Positions 1-13,291 are shown, counted from the first letter of the stretch. The stretch: DNA of 64,000 bases from Neelides folsomi (GCA_034687125.1 JAQGBZ010000001.1:620001-684000); one strand, 5' to 3'. Notes: a model not told the origin generated them from the sequence alone. Numbers and translations are program-made.

Positions 1-2131
1 GAAAAAATGGCTAGACACGTGTCGTCAATATCTTATCCATTCATCCCTTATCTGAACCCTTTTTCCATCGTTGCTCACAAAAAAGGACATAATGGCTTAT
101 TTTATGATTTCTTTTTCCATCCAATTAATAAAAGTAAAAGATTAAGAGAATAAAATCCTATTAAAGGTTGGAAGACAAAACCAATAACATAAAAAGGAAT
201 GGAAAAACAGTAAAAGATTGGTTAGAAAAACTTGAAAAGAAATAAAAAAGACACGAATTGATTTCTCCAATTTTCTTTAATGAAGAATAATGAATGAGGG
301 TTTGGGAAGTGAGAAGGAGATTCAAGTGACACATTGGCTATTATTTTCCCTCTATCTGAATCTAACTATGTTTCCTTCAACGGTAGCGACAGTATCTCTT
401 AAAGAGATTTCCCTATGATCCCCATTTAAGTTTCTAATACTTCCCATTTGGAAAGTTTGAAAAGTAAATGGAACGAGTGGATTAATGGGGGAGAGAAATG
501 AAGTGCTTTTCTCTTACTTCAAATCATTGAGCTCAAAAGGAATTCCATTGATAACTCATTCAAATTTCCAATTACTCTTCAACTTTCGCGATGTGGCCCG
601 GCTTTGAATCAATTTCTATTCAAATCCAAAGTCTACCATGCATACAAACATGTATGTTTAAAGGATGAATGAAACACAACTGAGCTCTTTATTTTAATGA
701 ATTTTAATTACTCAATTCCTAGTCACTCTTAATTAAAGTCCTATTTTACAATTTTAAAAGCTTAATTAAATTCATTAAATTCACTAATTAAATTCATCAA
801 CTTTTTAAGTTGAAAACTTATTTTGTTTTTCTTGTTTCTTTTTCAGTACACTTGAGTAAATAACATCAAATTAAATTCAAGCAAAAGTTAATTAACGTCA
901 AAAAATGGAATTGAATTAATTAATATGTTTCAAATCACATTTTGATTGCATTTCTTTCAAAGAAATTGAATGGTGAATTTCTTACCAATTTAATTAATTG
1001 ATGTTTTCTGTATATTTGAATTTAAATAGTTTTCTCTTATCATTAGTTTTCGACTTTGGAAAAAGTGTGATTGGTGAAAGAGGGAGAAAGTTCTCTAATT
1101 AAAATTCATTTTCTTCGATAATTGATCTCGGCAAACGATGTTAGCGTAAAAGTTTGTGAATAGAATTTAAATGAGCGAAGAAGAGAATTAATTTTTCCTC
1201 ATTGAATGAATATTCAATTATCTTCCTTTGGGGAAAGTCATATTTTTAGCATAAGGCCAAGTTTTACAAATGAAACTTTTCACAGGTTTTATTCGCTTGA
1301 CTTATACCTAATAAATAATCTTAATCTTTATATACGTCAATTCGAATTCGTACAAAATGGAATATTTACCAATAAAAATTCTGAATTTAAGAAAGTATTT
1401 TTCTTCCTATATGAAGGATGTTATAAATATTATCGCTGTTCATTTAAGGTGTATATATTTACGTATTTATTCAATGTATTTAAATACTAATATAAATATT
1501 TATGTTTGTGGGTGAATTCAAAGCATCTGTAGAATTTTTTGAAATATATCTACTAGATTTTTTTTCCATAAAAAGCATATGGATTTATAAAGGAAGAGAT
1601 TTACATTCAACAAGCATTGAGAATATAAAAGTTGATGTCGGGGGTTTGAGATGTCATGATAAATAGAAAGTTTTGGATCCTTGGGGAACAACCAAAGAGG
1701 AACTTGATGCTCTCAAGAAAGATTACAAGGGAAATAATAACGACAAGTTGTGAAAGGGCTCAAGATTTACAATTTTATATCAAACATTGAATCTCATTTG
1801 TCAAATCGTACGGGAATATCTAAGTCGAAGTTTCCCAGAATGAGCCTTTCAAACTCAGGTTCGATTTGAAAGGTTTGTCAAACTTGAGAAAGGAATGTTA
1901 AAATGAAGTTTCCAACAAAGACACATTTTATCAAAAGGAGTCTCGTTAGTTTCTTTTATAATTCCAATCTGTGCAATAGAAAGAATCTCTGATGAGAAAG
2001 TATAGTATAAAAGAGAAGGGTAAGAACTTGTAACAAGAAGTTATTTGTGAAATATTGAATAGGATATGAGAAAATATGAGAAAGGGAAATTTTCAGACTT
2101 ATGGAATTGAGTATGATTTATTTGGTTTCAG
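1..2131. other. Non-coding, probably intronic, upstream of the nAChR last exon
   Basis: This AT-rich stretch has no exon I can support. It is probably the large last intron of the nicotinic receptor gene that ends at 2329, because the exon at 2132 starts with a splice acceptor and must join something upstream. Open frames here (for example 1206-1490) have AT-driven composition and no recognisable motif. A short peptide-like stretch at 1677-1752 is noted under rejected items. Confidence 0.5.
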
Positions 2132-2329
2132 ATCGAGGAGGATTGGAAATATGTGGCTATGGTTCTTGATCGACTCTTCCTGTGGATTTTCACTGCGGCT
2201 TGTGTCCTTGGCACAGCAGGGATCATCTTCAAAGCACCAGCCCTTTACGACACAACTCTCCCAATAGACGTTCAATACTCCAAAATTGCCAAAAATAAGC
2301 TCATGCAAATGGGCCCTGAGGAAGATTAA
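2132..2329 (+). CDS. Nicotinic acetylcholine receptor alpha-type subunit, last exon (partial)
   Basis: This is the C-terminal exon of a Cys-loop ligand-gated cation channel subunit of the neuronal plasma membrane. The exon follows a TTTGGTTTCAG acceptor ending at 2131 and reads 65 residues in phase 0 to a TAA at 2327-2329. It begins [20 protein letters not shown], the conserved end of the cytoplasmic loop (MA helix) running into TM4. It continues with the short extracellular tail ([19 protein letters not shown]). From memory, this tail resembles the arthropod alpha1-alpha4 group more than beta1 or alpha7. The ligand-binding domain and TM1-TM3 must be encoded upstream, outside the window or in exons I could not recognise in 1-2131. 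An AATAAA at 2689-2694 is a possible polyadenylation signal. Confidence 0.85.
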   Translation: MEEDWKYVAMVLDRLFLWIFTAACVLGTAGIIFKAPALYDTTLPIDVQYSKIAKNKLMQMGPEED

Positions 2330-5003
2330 AAACTCATTCAACTTTCAATATTTAAACCCCAAAATGCATTTCACTCTTTAGATTCAATTTTATCAAAAGT
2401 ATTAAATTGACTAAATATTGGTAAAATTTTAATCAATTACATAAAATGATGATAACAAATTGTTAAATGAACAAATTCATAAAAAACCAATATCACGAAC
2501 TTCATCTTAACATTTAAGAATGAATGTATTTATGTAGGTTGTTAACCATACTTTTCTAATGATATTTATTGATAGAACACGAAAAAATTGATCATTTTCG
2601 TAAAAATTAAATGCATTCCAAATATGACTGGAAAATTCTTGTTTTCGTGTTAAATAATACACAGCTTGGTACTTGATATATTAAGATAAATAAAATTAAT
2701 AAATATAAGTTTAGATAGTGAAATTAATTGTGAGAAAGCTTGATATTAAGTCAAAGAATACACCATACCTAAATACTCTTTGTAAATACACAAAACAACT
2801 CGAATATTCGTAAACATAAATACTGACAGTACTTATGTTATTTAATAATTAATTAACACAATAAGTTATACAATAAAAATGGAAATTGCTAGAAGATGTA
2901 TTTATCTAGAGTATTAGAATACATAATAGGTTCAATATTACTTTACACACCACGCCCTATGTAAATATTTATAATTGGGTATATTTCTTAATGCCAATTT
3001 ATGAAATTATGGCTTAATTAATTTCCAAACAGCCCTTTTTCTTTCACCATATTAAATCTAAAAAAACTTGATCACGTCATACACCACACATCATCATAAT
3101 TTTCATAATAATGATAATATAATGAAACATCGTTAAATTGGTAAGTTTAAACTTCCATTAAAAAAAGTATCATACCTAAACCATTAATTATAAAAAGACC
3201 CCAAACTAACCTCATCTTGGGTTCATTTTGTTTTTCAAGTTAATCGATGATAATAAATATTGTATTAGAGCTTTGAAATGAAAACAACAATTTTGTGCAT
3301 AATGTTTAAATATATTTAAGCATAATAAATCAATATTGTATATTTATTGTTAGTGATGCTGATACGAAATTGAAACTGTTAAATTGTTATTCAATTTCTT
3401 AATTATGCAATTGTTTAAAATAACATAAAGAATAATAACATACATAAATAACTACCATAAAAGTAAGTACGAAGAAACTGGCTGCGGATGTAAAATTACA
3501 TTACATAAATGCATGTGCATCTTTGCTCATTTATTATACAATTTAAAGAGTCTCGATAAACCTTTGATGGTTCACATCAAATGACTATTAATGTAGTAGT
3601 GGAATGAAAATAAATCTCTCTAATTTCTGTTATTGTTAGTAAATAGAAAAATAATCCAAGAGAGTCTATCAAGGTGCTGTGTTAAAAGAATGTAAATAGC
3701 ATTTTAATAAATAATTAACAATTACCTAAGATGGTGTTCAAGTATTGGAAATGTAGAACATTGTAGTCCAAATTATGCCAAAGAATATGCCAAAATAAGA
3801 GTTATGCAAAATCAGAAATGATAAAATGTTAGAAGGATCGAAGCGATTTAATTAATGACATGTAATTTAAACACAGTTCACATCTTGATAATATTCCAGA
3901 CATTCCAGAGGGCTATTGCAAAATGTATGTATGGTGTGTCCTATCTCCTATGTTATAAGATATGTCATGCAAATTGAGGAAGGGCATTTTTAACACTATG
4001 ATGTACTCACTTTGTATCGTATGATCCCCTATCATGATATTTTTTAAAATCTATTGTTGAATGCTCATGGTTCTTTTCGAAGTGTTTTAGAAGTAATGAA
4101 ACTGTTGTCGAAATTATATGCATTGTTTAATGTATGATTCAATGTGCAATGTCTATGAAATTGTCATTAGGAAATTACAATTTTAAATTAAATCTTTGAA
4201 ATAAAAGTTCAACTTAAAAAGTTTATTTATTTAATTAATCCAATCTTTATATGCATATGGAAGAAATAAACAAATTGATTAAAATGGCGACGATGAAGAA
4301 TTTCAAAAATGATCACGTTTCAAAAATGGTTGTTTCTATTAACTGTGTTATGTGGGTATTACATTAAAGGAAATACAATTAATTTACTTACGGTATATTA
4401 TTAAACTTGTACAAATAACCCTGGACATGAAATTTAGTTTTTCGTTACAATGAATTTCCCAAGGGGTATCACAGTGAGAAAGTAATAAAGGGGAATGAGA
4501 TCTTCAAATTTGCCTTCAGTGTGGTGAGTCGTCTTGTATTGGCCAAAGTCCCTAAGGATCTTTTGTCTCGTTAGGATCCTCTTTCAAATTTAATCCTTCT
4601 TTCATTTCCACAACTTCTTTCTTAATATTCGCCTTTTTAGTCCGTTGGAGGATTTTGTAAACCTATGAAATTAACAACAATTTAAGCATTTTACTATTTG
4701 ACATCTTTGCAGCTTAAAGTCTATTGGATTACTACTCTGTTGGATTTGGTATTAATAGTAGTTTGTAGGTTAAAATTCTAGTTTTATTATCCAGTTGTCT
4801 TTTTGTCCAGTTGTCCAGTTGTCCTTTTTAAGCCTTTTATAGAATTTTATTAAATTTTGGGGTTTTATTGAATTTGATATTTAGTTGATGTTTTGAAGTG
4901 GATTGATACATCATCATTTTCCACATCCTCATCCATCATGAGTTTCATGAGGGGAGGAAGGTAAAATAGTCAATAGAATCAAGGACATAAACGGAAATTG
5001 AAT
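2330..5003. other. Intergenic, convergent 3' ends
   Basis: About 2.7 kb of AT-rich DNA between the nAChR stop on the plus strand and the TTLL stop on the minus strand. It should hold both 3' UTRs. I saw no exon, RNA gene or repeat family that I can support. Confidence 0.5.
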
Positions 5004-8000
5004 TTAGGGCTTACTCACTTCCTCCTCAATTCCCATATTTCTGAGAAACTTTTCCCTGGACAAGAGCAATTTCCTCCTCTCGAGTTCCTCCCTTTCTTGG
5101 ATTCTAATTGGGGCGTAGGCGTCTTCTTCCGTTTCATTTACCACTGGTGGGGATTCCTCCTCTGCTGCAATTTCTTTCGGCCCCTCGCTCACATTTTTAC
5201 TTTTAATGACTTTCAGAGACTTGGCCCTCACAACTCCCTTGTTGCGCTTCTTATCCGACTTCTCTGATTTTTCCGACTTCACCAATTTTTCCGACTTCTC
5301 TGATTTTTCCACCTTTTCGGCTTTCTCCGATTTTTCCGGCTTTTCCACCTTCTCTCTGCTCGCCGCTTTCTTTGCTATGTTGGCCAAGGATTCTTTTGAC
5401 GGATCTCCGCGCTCGTTCTCGCTCTTATCATTGTTAAGGTCGAGACGGGAGGAAACATACCATTCATTGACCGGATACTGGGACCTAATTTGCGAGAGCT
5501 TTTCGGCAATATTCTTCCGAATGGACGAACCGACAGTGGGTTTGGATGGATCTCCCACGACGTCCACCTCTTTATTGCTTTTCCCTTTTTTTAACTTCTT
5601 TTCCCCTTCGGTGGATTCTTCCTCGTGGTGCTTGAAAGGATTTTTCACTTTTGACTTTTCAGAATTGGACGCAAGGATATGAAACCCATGGTTGTTATTA
5701 TTCTCCTTCGCATTGGCTAGAATACTACTGATGATGTCCTTCTTCTCTTCCAATTTATCACTCTTCTTCGGCACATTTGACACTTGACCTTGAGTGACCT
5801 CCGATTGACTCTGTCCATGAACGATCCGAACAGACTTGGTCGGATGCAAAACGTGCTCTTTTTCTTTTTCCGGTTCATTCTCCGTGAATTTGAACTTGTA
5901 ATTTCCCACTCCTTTCCCTTTGTGTTGGTTAACAGCCGGGGAGGAATTGGGCGGTGGACCGAATTTGCTCCGAATGGTCACGATCTCCTCTTGACCGCTA
6001 TGGGACAACACTGAGCTCTGAGGCTCGGCCGTGTGGAAGGACTGTTGGTAAGGTGGAATGATCCGGTTGCCATTAATTGTCGATGTGGTTTCCATAAGCC
6101 AAGAAGGGCCCATGGTTTGGTCCAGGAATCTCTGATATTTTGTATGGTCCTCAGCGGGGTAAACGAGGCGGAAATTTCCCTTATGAGTTGCCTCGTGGGA
6201 AAATTGGTTCTGGAGAGCGAGAGACAAACGATTGCCAGACGCGAGGGAATCGTGACTGCAAGATAAAAAGAAAAAATCGTTCCGTAAACCCCTCATGATT
6301 GTCTGTTTATGTTCAATTGTTTGATCCTCAAGGGCCTTGGAAATTATGGGGGAAAGAGCTGCCATTGGCAGATTCAGAACCCTTTTATTTGTCCATCTGC
6401 TGACATGAGAGATTCCTAATATTCCCTTCTCGTGAGTCAATAGGAAAAAGGTCCCGAGAGGGAAAGGCCAAGGAATTTAAAACTTACTTTCTCACAACTT
6501 TCCAAGTCGAATCCAAAATTCTGGAGAGGAATGGAAGAAATCTCTCAAACACACACACATAAGGCCATAGAGAAGGGAATCAACCGAGAAAAGTTTAAAT
6601 GGAGAAATGGTAAGATTTCAAGCTCAAGTGAAGGACTTAAGGTCGAGTTTTGCAATTTGAGTTACTCAAGAAAAGTGGAAAAGCTCCTGAGCTTGACTTA
6701 AACCCTATTTTTCTTTTTTTCAAAATTTAAGATTCCTATAAGTATCTGTATTTTCTGTATATCTGATGTTTGTATTGATTCCCTTTTTCTCTCGAATGTT
6801 TTGGAGGGAAAATGTGCTAATGCCAATAATTTGTGGAAATAAAGAGGAAAAAATCCTACTGTGAGCTGAGTACTGATAGGAGAAAATCCTAGATATAGGG
6901 AAAAATAGAAAACGAGTTAAAAATGAAATATTTAAAGAAAAATTTATAGGAGGAGAAAATGAAAAAAAGGAGAAGATGAAAATAAAGTTTGTAAAAGTAA
7001 AAGTTGGATGAAATAATTCTTTTGGATTTACTACTCACTGTCCTCTGCCGTGGGCTGAATTGTCTTCTGGCGTTCCTTTGCCCAAGTCTAGAAATATGGC
7101 TGCGAAAGTATCTCGGAGCAAAGCCTCCTTGATTTCCTCGTCGACGGGGAGATCCAAATTGAAGCTGGGTGAGTGATTTACCTACGGAGGAGATATTTAA
7201 CCCATTGTCGTAAATAACTCCCATTCCCATTCATGACCCCGTTGGAGGTGTTGGGGTGGAAAATATGTGTTTTCTCACCTCGAGGAGAAAAGGATGAAGA
7301 GATCGATCTACAATAATGTCGAATCCTAAGAGCTCAAAACACGCTGAGCCACGTTCGTATTTGGGAAACGAGGCTCGGTAGAAGTGGCGCAGGGTTGGTT
7401 GAGCGGCGATCATTGTCTTCACAATAATTGCATCGATTTGGTTGACCAATTTCGGCACATCATAGCCATTGTCCATTAGCCAGTTGAACACGCTCGACAT
7501 CTTTCTATGTTTATGTCACAAACGGTCATTTTACCATTTTAAAACATTTTCATTTCATTTCAGATCAGATCAAATCATTTGTAGAATAGTATAATAGCAG
7601 TTGTAAAATATGTAGGATGTAATTAAAAGATTAAAACATAAAATGAATAAAAACAAAGAAAATTATAATTAAAAATAATTAACAATTAAATATAATTTTA
7701 ACGTGCCTTTTACTTCCTTCGCCATCAGGAACATAAGACTGACTAAACTTATTCAGCGAGTAATTTGTCAAATGCATATAAACGCTGTCTAGATTGGTGT
7801 CACTGGGATGTTCATACTTTACGGTCGCAAATCTTCAATTTCCAATTAAAAAATTTATAAGATTCTGATACGCACAAAGACGTGGGCCATAAATATCAAA
7901 ATGTTTTGTACGATGATTTATCGTCTGAAAGATAAGGAATAAAAAAAGAAGATTTGGGGCAAAAAACGAACCTCGCTATTCCTTCATTGTAAACATAAAT

Positions 8001-9609
8001 GCGTAAGGGTTCACAGGAAGTTATGAGACTGTAAATCCGGAGATCGAATTTGTATCCATCGATGAGGAATGGCTAGAAATGAAAAGAATAAATATTATGG
8101 AAGGAAGAAGAGAAAATTGGACTTTTTTCTTCCCACCTCGCCCCACCCTCCAACTCCTTTTGTAAATCTCACAAACCGAAAAATAAAAATTGAAAGTGAG
8201 AGAAATCTCTCAGAGATTTGATAAAGAAGTAAATTTATGCTGGCGGAAGTGCGACAATTTAATGAAGAAGAGGAAACTCACACGAGAAATGTATACTTGA
8301 CATATGAGCTTGATGAAAGGGTTTAACTTCTTGAGATTCCTCACAAGGAAGATCCCCTTCCCTTGACATCCCGTGTCGGGTTTGCAGATGTAGGTCCCGT
8401 TCCGCTTGGCCTTTGAATACATAAGAAGTTCGGTGAGGCTAAAAATTAAATTGTAAAAATTAAATTAACTTCAAAAGCTTCATCCAAAATTATTCTCCCG
8501 GTTTCGAAATCCTCAAATCTTTCAAAATTTTCAAGGTCTCTTTCTTAAATTTCCTATATTAATAAACGTCAAAACATTCCGAAAGAACTGATAGTGGAAA
8601 TCACTATAAGGAAATTCCTGATATCAAAATAATCCACATAGTTCCAAATGAAAAAAATCTTCATTCGGATATAGGAAATAGGAAGTGCAGGTCGGGGAAG
8701 GAGAATAATAGCATAAATTGAGTTGGATTGAAAAAAAGGAAACAATTTTAAATTCCACTTTGCGGAGAAGTCAGAGTTGGGCGGAGAGGAGTGAAAGGGA
8801 AAATGAATTTGTAGATCTTTCCCAACAATATAATCCGATAATGGGAGTTGGCTCTTACTCAGCAGGGAGGCTCCAAGTCCTTGGGAAAAAGTCGTAATCT
8901 TTCGGAAAGCTCTGTTTCATCCGATTAAGGTTACGAGCGAGCCGATCCTTCCTGCAAATCTCTGTCATCCCAGGGAAATGATTCGCCTTCTGGACAGGCG
9001 GAGACGCACCCCAAAATATTGAATGAGCATCCTGTTGGTATACAAAAATGTCAAACTAAATCATCACCCCCATTTAAACAATACATTTGAATTGAACGTT
9101 GAAATTTATCATTCAATCATTCAACTCGTATGAATATTTTTTAAACAAAATGGCAACTTGTGAGTGCATTGGCATTTAACATATAAATAGCATGCATGGA
9201 ACAATGTCAATGGGATGTCAAGGGTCGCTTTTTGGTTTTATTGAAATTTCATTCCCTTGCACATCCTAACCTGGAATCGTCTCATTTCGAGGGCTTTGTC
9301 CAGCGAGATCGGCGTATCGGTCCACATGATGTTCCACACATCCTTCTCGGACACTTCCACGAACCCTTTTTCAAAGGCGATGCGCCGGATGACATCGTAG
9401 CGACAGCCGATCAAGCAAATGGTCTTGAAGCTGGCAGTGAAGGAGTTAGATTTGTCTTTTGATTTACTTGTGCTCAACCTTGATGACTTGATTATCCACG
9501 GGGAACAGTAAGCTCGGTTCCGTTTGACCGTCACCAGATCCTTCTTCTTCTGCTGCTGCTGGGCCTGTTTAATTTTGTTGTAAGGATCCAATGGCAAAAG
9601 AACCGACAT
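5004..9609 (-). CDS. TTLL6: Tubulin polyglutamylase, TTLL6/TTLL13 type
   Basis: This enzyme adds glutamate side chains to tubulin tails in cilia and other stable microtubules. I find eight minus-strand exons with agreeing phases: 9609-9271, 8989-8859, 8438-8282, 8072-7972, 7832-7703, 7500-7279, 7181-7039 and 6255-5004. Together they give 824 residues. The TTL domain covers roughly residues 60-405. Visible family motifs are [40 protein letters not shown] (ATP-grasp lysine and glycine loop), [24 protein letters not shown] and EVNHSPSF. The tail (about 408-824) is charged, contains a run of lysine-glutamate-serine repeats (DNA about 5230-5345), and ends in a conserved family motif of the form [20 protein letters not shown]. 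The TTLL6/TTLL13 clade assignment is from memory, and either name could be correct. An upstream in-frame acceptor at 9031 could add 14 residues. The start is the first ATG, followed by a basic region. Confidence 0.88.
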
Positions 9610-9933
9610 GGCCCGACTTGGCTTGGTCCGGGTTTAAGTAAGCCGCATAAAGCCGCTTACTACCACTATGAGATTTTGGTTAAAAACTAATTTTAATATT
9701 TATTTTATTTCTCTAATAAGCTTCCTAATAATTTTCTTAAAAAAGTTAATTAACATTGTTACCTTACAAATTATTTATATTTTTTAACATTCAATAATGT
9801 CGATTAATTCTATGGTTAATTCTTTACATAAATGCTACTATAAAATAATTTATGATAGTTTAGTTCATTATTAATATTAGTTAATTATATAACTTTAAAA
9901 ATTAACAAGTGACTTTAATCATTAAATTTCTCA
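9610..9933. promoter_or_regulatory. Short divergent intergenic region (TTLL / orphan gene)
   Basis: Only 324 bp separate the TTLL start codon (minus strand) from the start of the orphan gene (plus strand). The segment must hold the upstream regulatory DNA of both genes and may act as a bidirectional promoter. I see AT-rich sequence and no specific binding motif that I can support. Confidence 0.35.
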
Positions 9934-10566
9934 ATGAAGGACGTAATTAATAGATTTTTAGGTTTTAATTCAAATGGAGTTACTGATGTTTCCAACTCCT
10001 CGTTTATCACAGCTCCCCAAAGTGAATCATTTCATGATGAGTTTTGTGACGGAGATCTCTTTGGAAGAGAAGAAAACACCAAGATTGTGACTGTGGATAA
10101 CAAGGAATCGTATTGTTATACGTGTCTTCCTTCAAGAAATCATTTTGAGGATTTCTTAACTCCAAAGAGAGACAAGATGCTGAAGGATAAGGATGAGAGA
10201 GAGAATGCAATAAAAAGTTCAAAGATGATCGGGTTGAGGGAAATTAAAGTGAGTACTTTCGACCATGGCCATGAGCTCGAACACAGGTATAACCTCAGCA
10301 AAGAAAGGTTGAGGGTTGATGTGGGGAAATTCAAACTTACGAAACCAGATGCAGATGCGAAGCCGGTAAAGTTTGTCTGTGCAGACTTAATCTCTTCGTT
10401 GTTAGAAATCGGTATGGCTGATGACGTGATGAGCAATGTTGACACAATACATTATGTAAATATATTGATTCAATTATGGATCTGTATAAATGAAGGGATA
10501 CTTATAAACTTATAACTTAATTTTTAGATGGACCCGTTGAACCTCCCAAAACTCAAAAACCGTTAG
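9934..10566 (+). CDS. Hypothetical protein, orphan two-exon gene
   Basis: I do not recognise this protein. Exon 1 (9934-10455) reads 174 codons in phase 0 to a GTAAAT donor. The acceptor TTTTTAG ends at 10527, and exon 2 (10528-10566) adds 12 residues ending NLPKLKNR before TAG, giving 186 residues. Without splicing the frame stays open to 10515, so the intron is an inference. The protein is soluble-looking and hydrophilic, with no signal peptide or membrane segment. It has an acidic N-terminal half, a lysine/aspartate-rich middle (KDKDEREN) and a short hydrophobic helix near the C-terminus (ADLISSLLEIGM). Base composition is clearly higher in GC than the flanks, which supports a real gene. 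It is divergent from TTLL and convergent with HAX1. Confidence 0.6.
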
Positions 10567-11090
10567 AGAACAAAGACACTCATCAAATCCTTAATTTAAG
10601 AAATCTTGAGGAAATGAAAACTAAATCATCTTTTTATAATAATGATACATACGAAATGCACCGTTTTGAAATTAATGCAAAATTGTGAAAGTTTTTACTC
10701 ATCCGGGCTTTATTAATAATATCACTTTATTAATTTTCCAACAATATCTAATAAAATCAATATTATGGATCAACAAATCATAATCAGGATTGTTTTTGGA
10801 AACATTTGTTAACAAAATATTTTATATTTATCTTCATTTGACTAATTGTTAAAAACTATTAAATATCCTATGCGAAAGAATACAATGTTTAAAATTGTTG
10901 ACGAGAAAAAGAATTTGAAATCATTTAAATACGAGGCCGAAAAAATCTTTCGAAAAGTCCATATGGAAGTTGATCATCCATACCTAAAATATAAATAATT
11001 CTATAACTTATTGTTATAATATATCTGAATTAATCCAACTTGGTCAATAATTAAGTAAGATATTTGTTAAAATTCCATGCGACATTTAAA
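10567..11090. other. Convergent intergenic region
   Basis: About 520 bp between the orphan gene stop and the HAX1 stop. It holds the two 3' UTRs. I see no other feature. Confidence 0.5.
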
Positions 11091-12328
11091 CTAACCTCCT
11101 TCATTACGATTTTCTGGCCGAATAGGAGTTATAGAAGCAATTGCATCTGAAGGTTGATATTCGGTCTGACTCTTTATTTGGCCATCTTCGTTTTGAATGA
11201 AAGTTGTGACTTCTTCACCATCAGGAGTTCTTTTCACAGATTTACCTTCAACCATTTTCTAGAAGACATAGAAAGTTTAAATTTTTAACTTTAACCAAAA
11301 AAACAAGTTATATGTTGATATATTTTTTTCTAATCGATTTGATGTTGAAAATCTTAAATGAAAAATTAAAATCTCACCCCGTCTTTATATGTGTATTGTG
11401 AAAAGTTGTAGCTGAAATTAAAACCATTATTTCTCCTTGGGGTCATTTCAGGAGCTCTTCTTGTATTCAAATCAACATCGTTTGATTCTGGCGATTTTGG
11501 CAAATATTGATTGACGTCGAAAGACGAGTCATTAGTCCTTTATTAAAAAATGCCGAGTTAATATAACATGAGACAGGATAATTTATACACATAAATTTAA
11601 CAAAATCTTACAAATCATCCAAATCATTGTCAACAAGTTCTTCTACTCGGGGTTTTAATTTCGGAACGTCTCTTTTCAAAATGTAATCACGAATATTTTC
11701 TTTGATCTCTGGTCTTTCATCATTCAAAGACTTCTCCATTATTGATGGCGGTTGAGGTCGATGTTGAAAAAACTCCTCTTCAAAATTATCTGTCATAAAA
11801 ATGTTTATACTTTGGTATGCATAATTAATGTGCTCTCTACTCTTGTATAGTACTCTATATAACTAAATAAAATAAGATTGTATGTAAGATTAAGAGTTTG
11901 TAGTTTTTATCTTATGTATATATATATACAAGATAAAATTGTTTAATGAACTTACTTCCAAAAAATTCATCCATGTCTCTGATTGAAGATTCCATTTCTC
12001 GAAACATTTCTCCCATCATTGAGAACATGTCACCAAACACGAAACTTGGCCTAAATTAAAAGATTTTTAAAATACGTTATAAATAAATTCTAATTTGTTA
12101 AGCTATTAGCTATAAAGATTTCATTAGAATCATCTTTATAAAATATTAAAGTTGTGCTATATGTAAAATTTATTACTCTTGTGAGTGTCCAAAAACTCTA
12201 AAATCTTGAGGATCATTTCTAAAGATTTCTGTTGTGCCGTCTTCCCTTGAGGTTTCGTCTTGAGCTTGAGGGAGATTTGAGTTTGTTCTTCCAAACAAAA
12301 AGCCACGAAATAAATCTTTAAAGTCCAT
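11091..12328 (-). CDS. HAX1: HCLS1-associated protein X-1 (HAX1) homolog
   Basis: HAX1 is a mostly mitochondrial protein that cooperates with the CLPB disaggregase and supports cell survival. I find five exons: 12328-12177, 12050-11956, 11789-11612, 11537-11378 and 11258-11091. Phases agree throughout and give 250 residues, against 279 in human. The N-terminus MDFKDLFRGFLFG matches the family DLFRGF start. The middle contains a methionine-rich segment (GDMFSMMGEMFREMES) followed by an acidic disordered region. The C-terminal exon (KSVKRTPDGEEVTTFIQNED) corresponds to the family's repeated 'G-x-x-E-x-x-T-x-V' beta-like tail. The protein is weakly conserved, as is usual for this disordered family. 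The call rests on the two ends and the overall layout. It is the most downstream gene of the minus-strand cluster. Confidence 0.75.
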
Positions 12329-13291
12329 TATGCATAATTAAATATCTATTCATTTGATAATTTTGCAATTAAAATCGTTTAAAGTCAACAAACGGAAAGA
12401 GAAAGTAAATTCTCAAAACTTCTTCCTTGTTGTGTTCTTGTGTTGTTCCAATTTCTGATGCAATTTTTGCGATAACGCAAAAATAAAGTTTTTGTGAGTT
12501 GGCGGTAAGGAGGGGCTGAATTGAGTCAGTTTGTTCACTTAATTTCGCAAAATCCTTGATCGGCGACTATTTTTACTAAACTTATTTTTAAATGGTTAAT
12601 GGAACTGTAATTATTGCTTAATAATCCATAAAGTTAAGCAATTATTCAAATAATAAAATAAAGTTATATACTTTTTATATGATTTATGCATTTCCTATGC
12701 CTCTTTTTATGCTTTTATTTATACCATAATGTTCATCTTCTGGCAATAAATAATTTAATGGACCACCCTGTACATACTGCAATAATAACTGTCTTTTTTA
12801 CTTTCTTTACTCGTAAATGTCATTTATTCATTACTCATGAGTCTTGAACTTATTAATATTAAGTTCTATCTACCATATTATACTAAATATTACTAATAAC
12901 AGTGCTAACGACAATTAAGAATTTAATACACCGAGTGGATTTAACTAGACAATTCACTCACAATTCAGTGGCAATTTATTACAAGGAACATTCTAATATT
13001 TAAAAGTGCAATTTCAATTTCAATTACATTTTATATACTATATTTATCATATGTTGGGTATATAAGGAATTACAATGTGCAAAAGATTTCTTGAGTCTTC
13101 AAATGGTTAAATACATTTACAAATATTATTAGGTTTACACACTTTATACTCTCGTCTGTATGTCTACATTTAAATATTATTTTATAAACCGAACAGTCTT
13201 TACACTTACACCGATAATTCATTCAATGAATATTGCTGTAATCATTTAAATTTAATTAATTACACTTTTCGCTTAATCCACTGACAATCCA
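12329..13291. other. Intergenic region between PIGM and HAX1
   Basis: Roughly 960 bp of AT-rich DNA upstream of HAX1 and downstream of PIGM. It should contain the HAX1 promoter and 5' UTR. No exon or repeat family was recognised. Confidence 0.45.

Noticed and set aside
1620-1850. Peptide-like stretch (DPWGTTKEELDALKKDY) near the nAChR exon, bracketed by stops
   Set aside because: In-frame stops on both sides, no splice sites that fit, and no family recognised. It may be a decayed coding fragment, but the evidence is too thin for a feature.
5206-5682. Plus-strand 158-residue frame rich in FSDFSDF repeats
   Set aside because: It is the antisense shadow of the lysine-glutamate-serine repeats of the TTLL tail.
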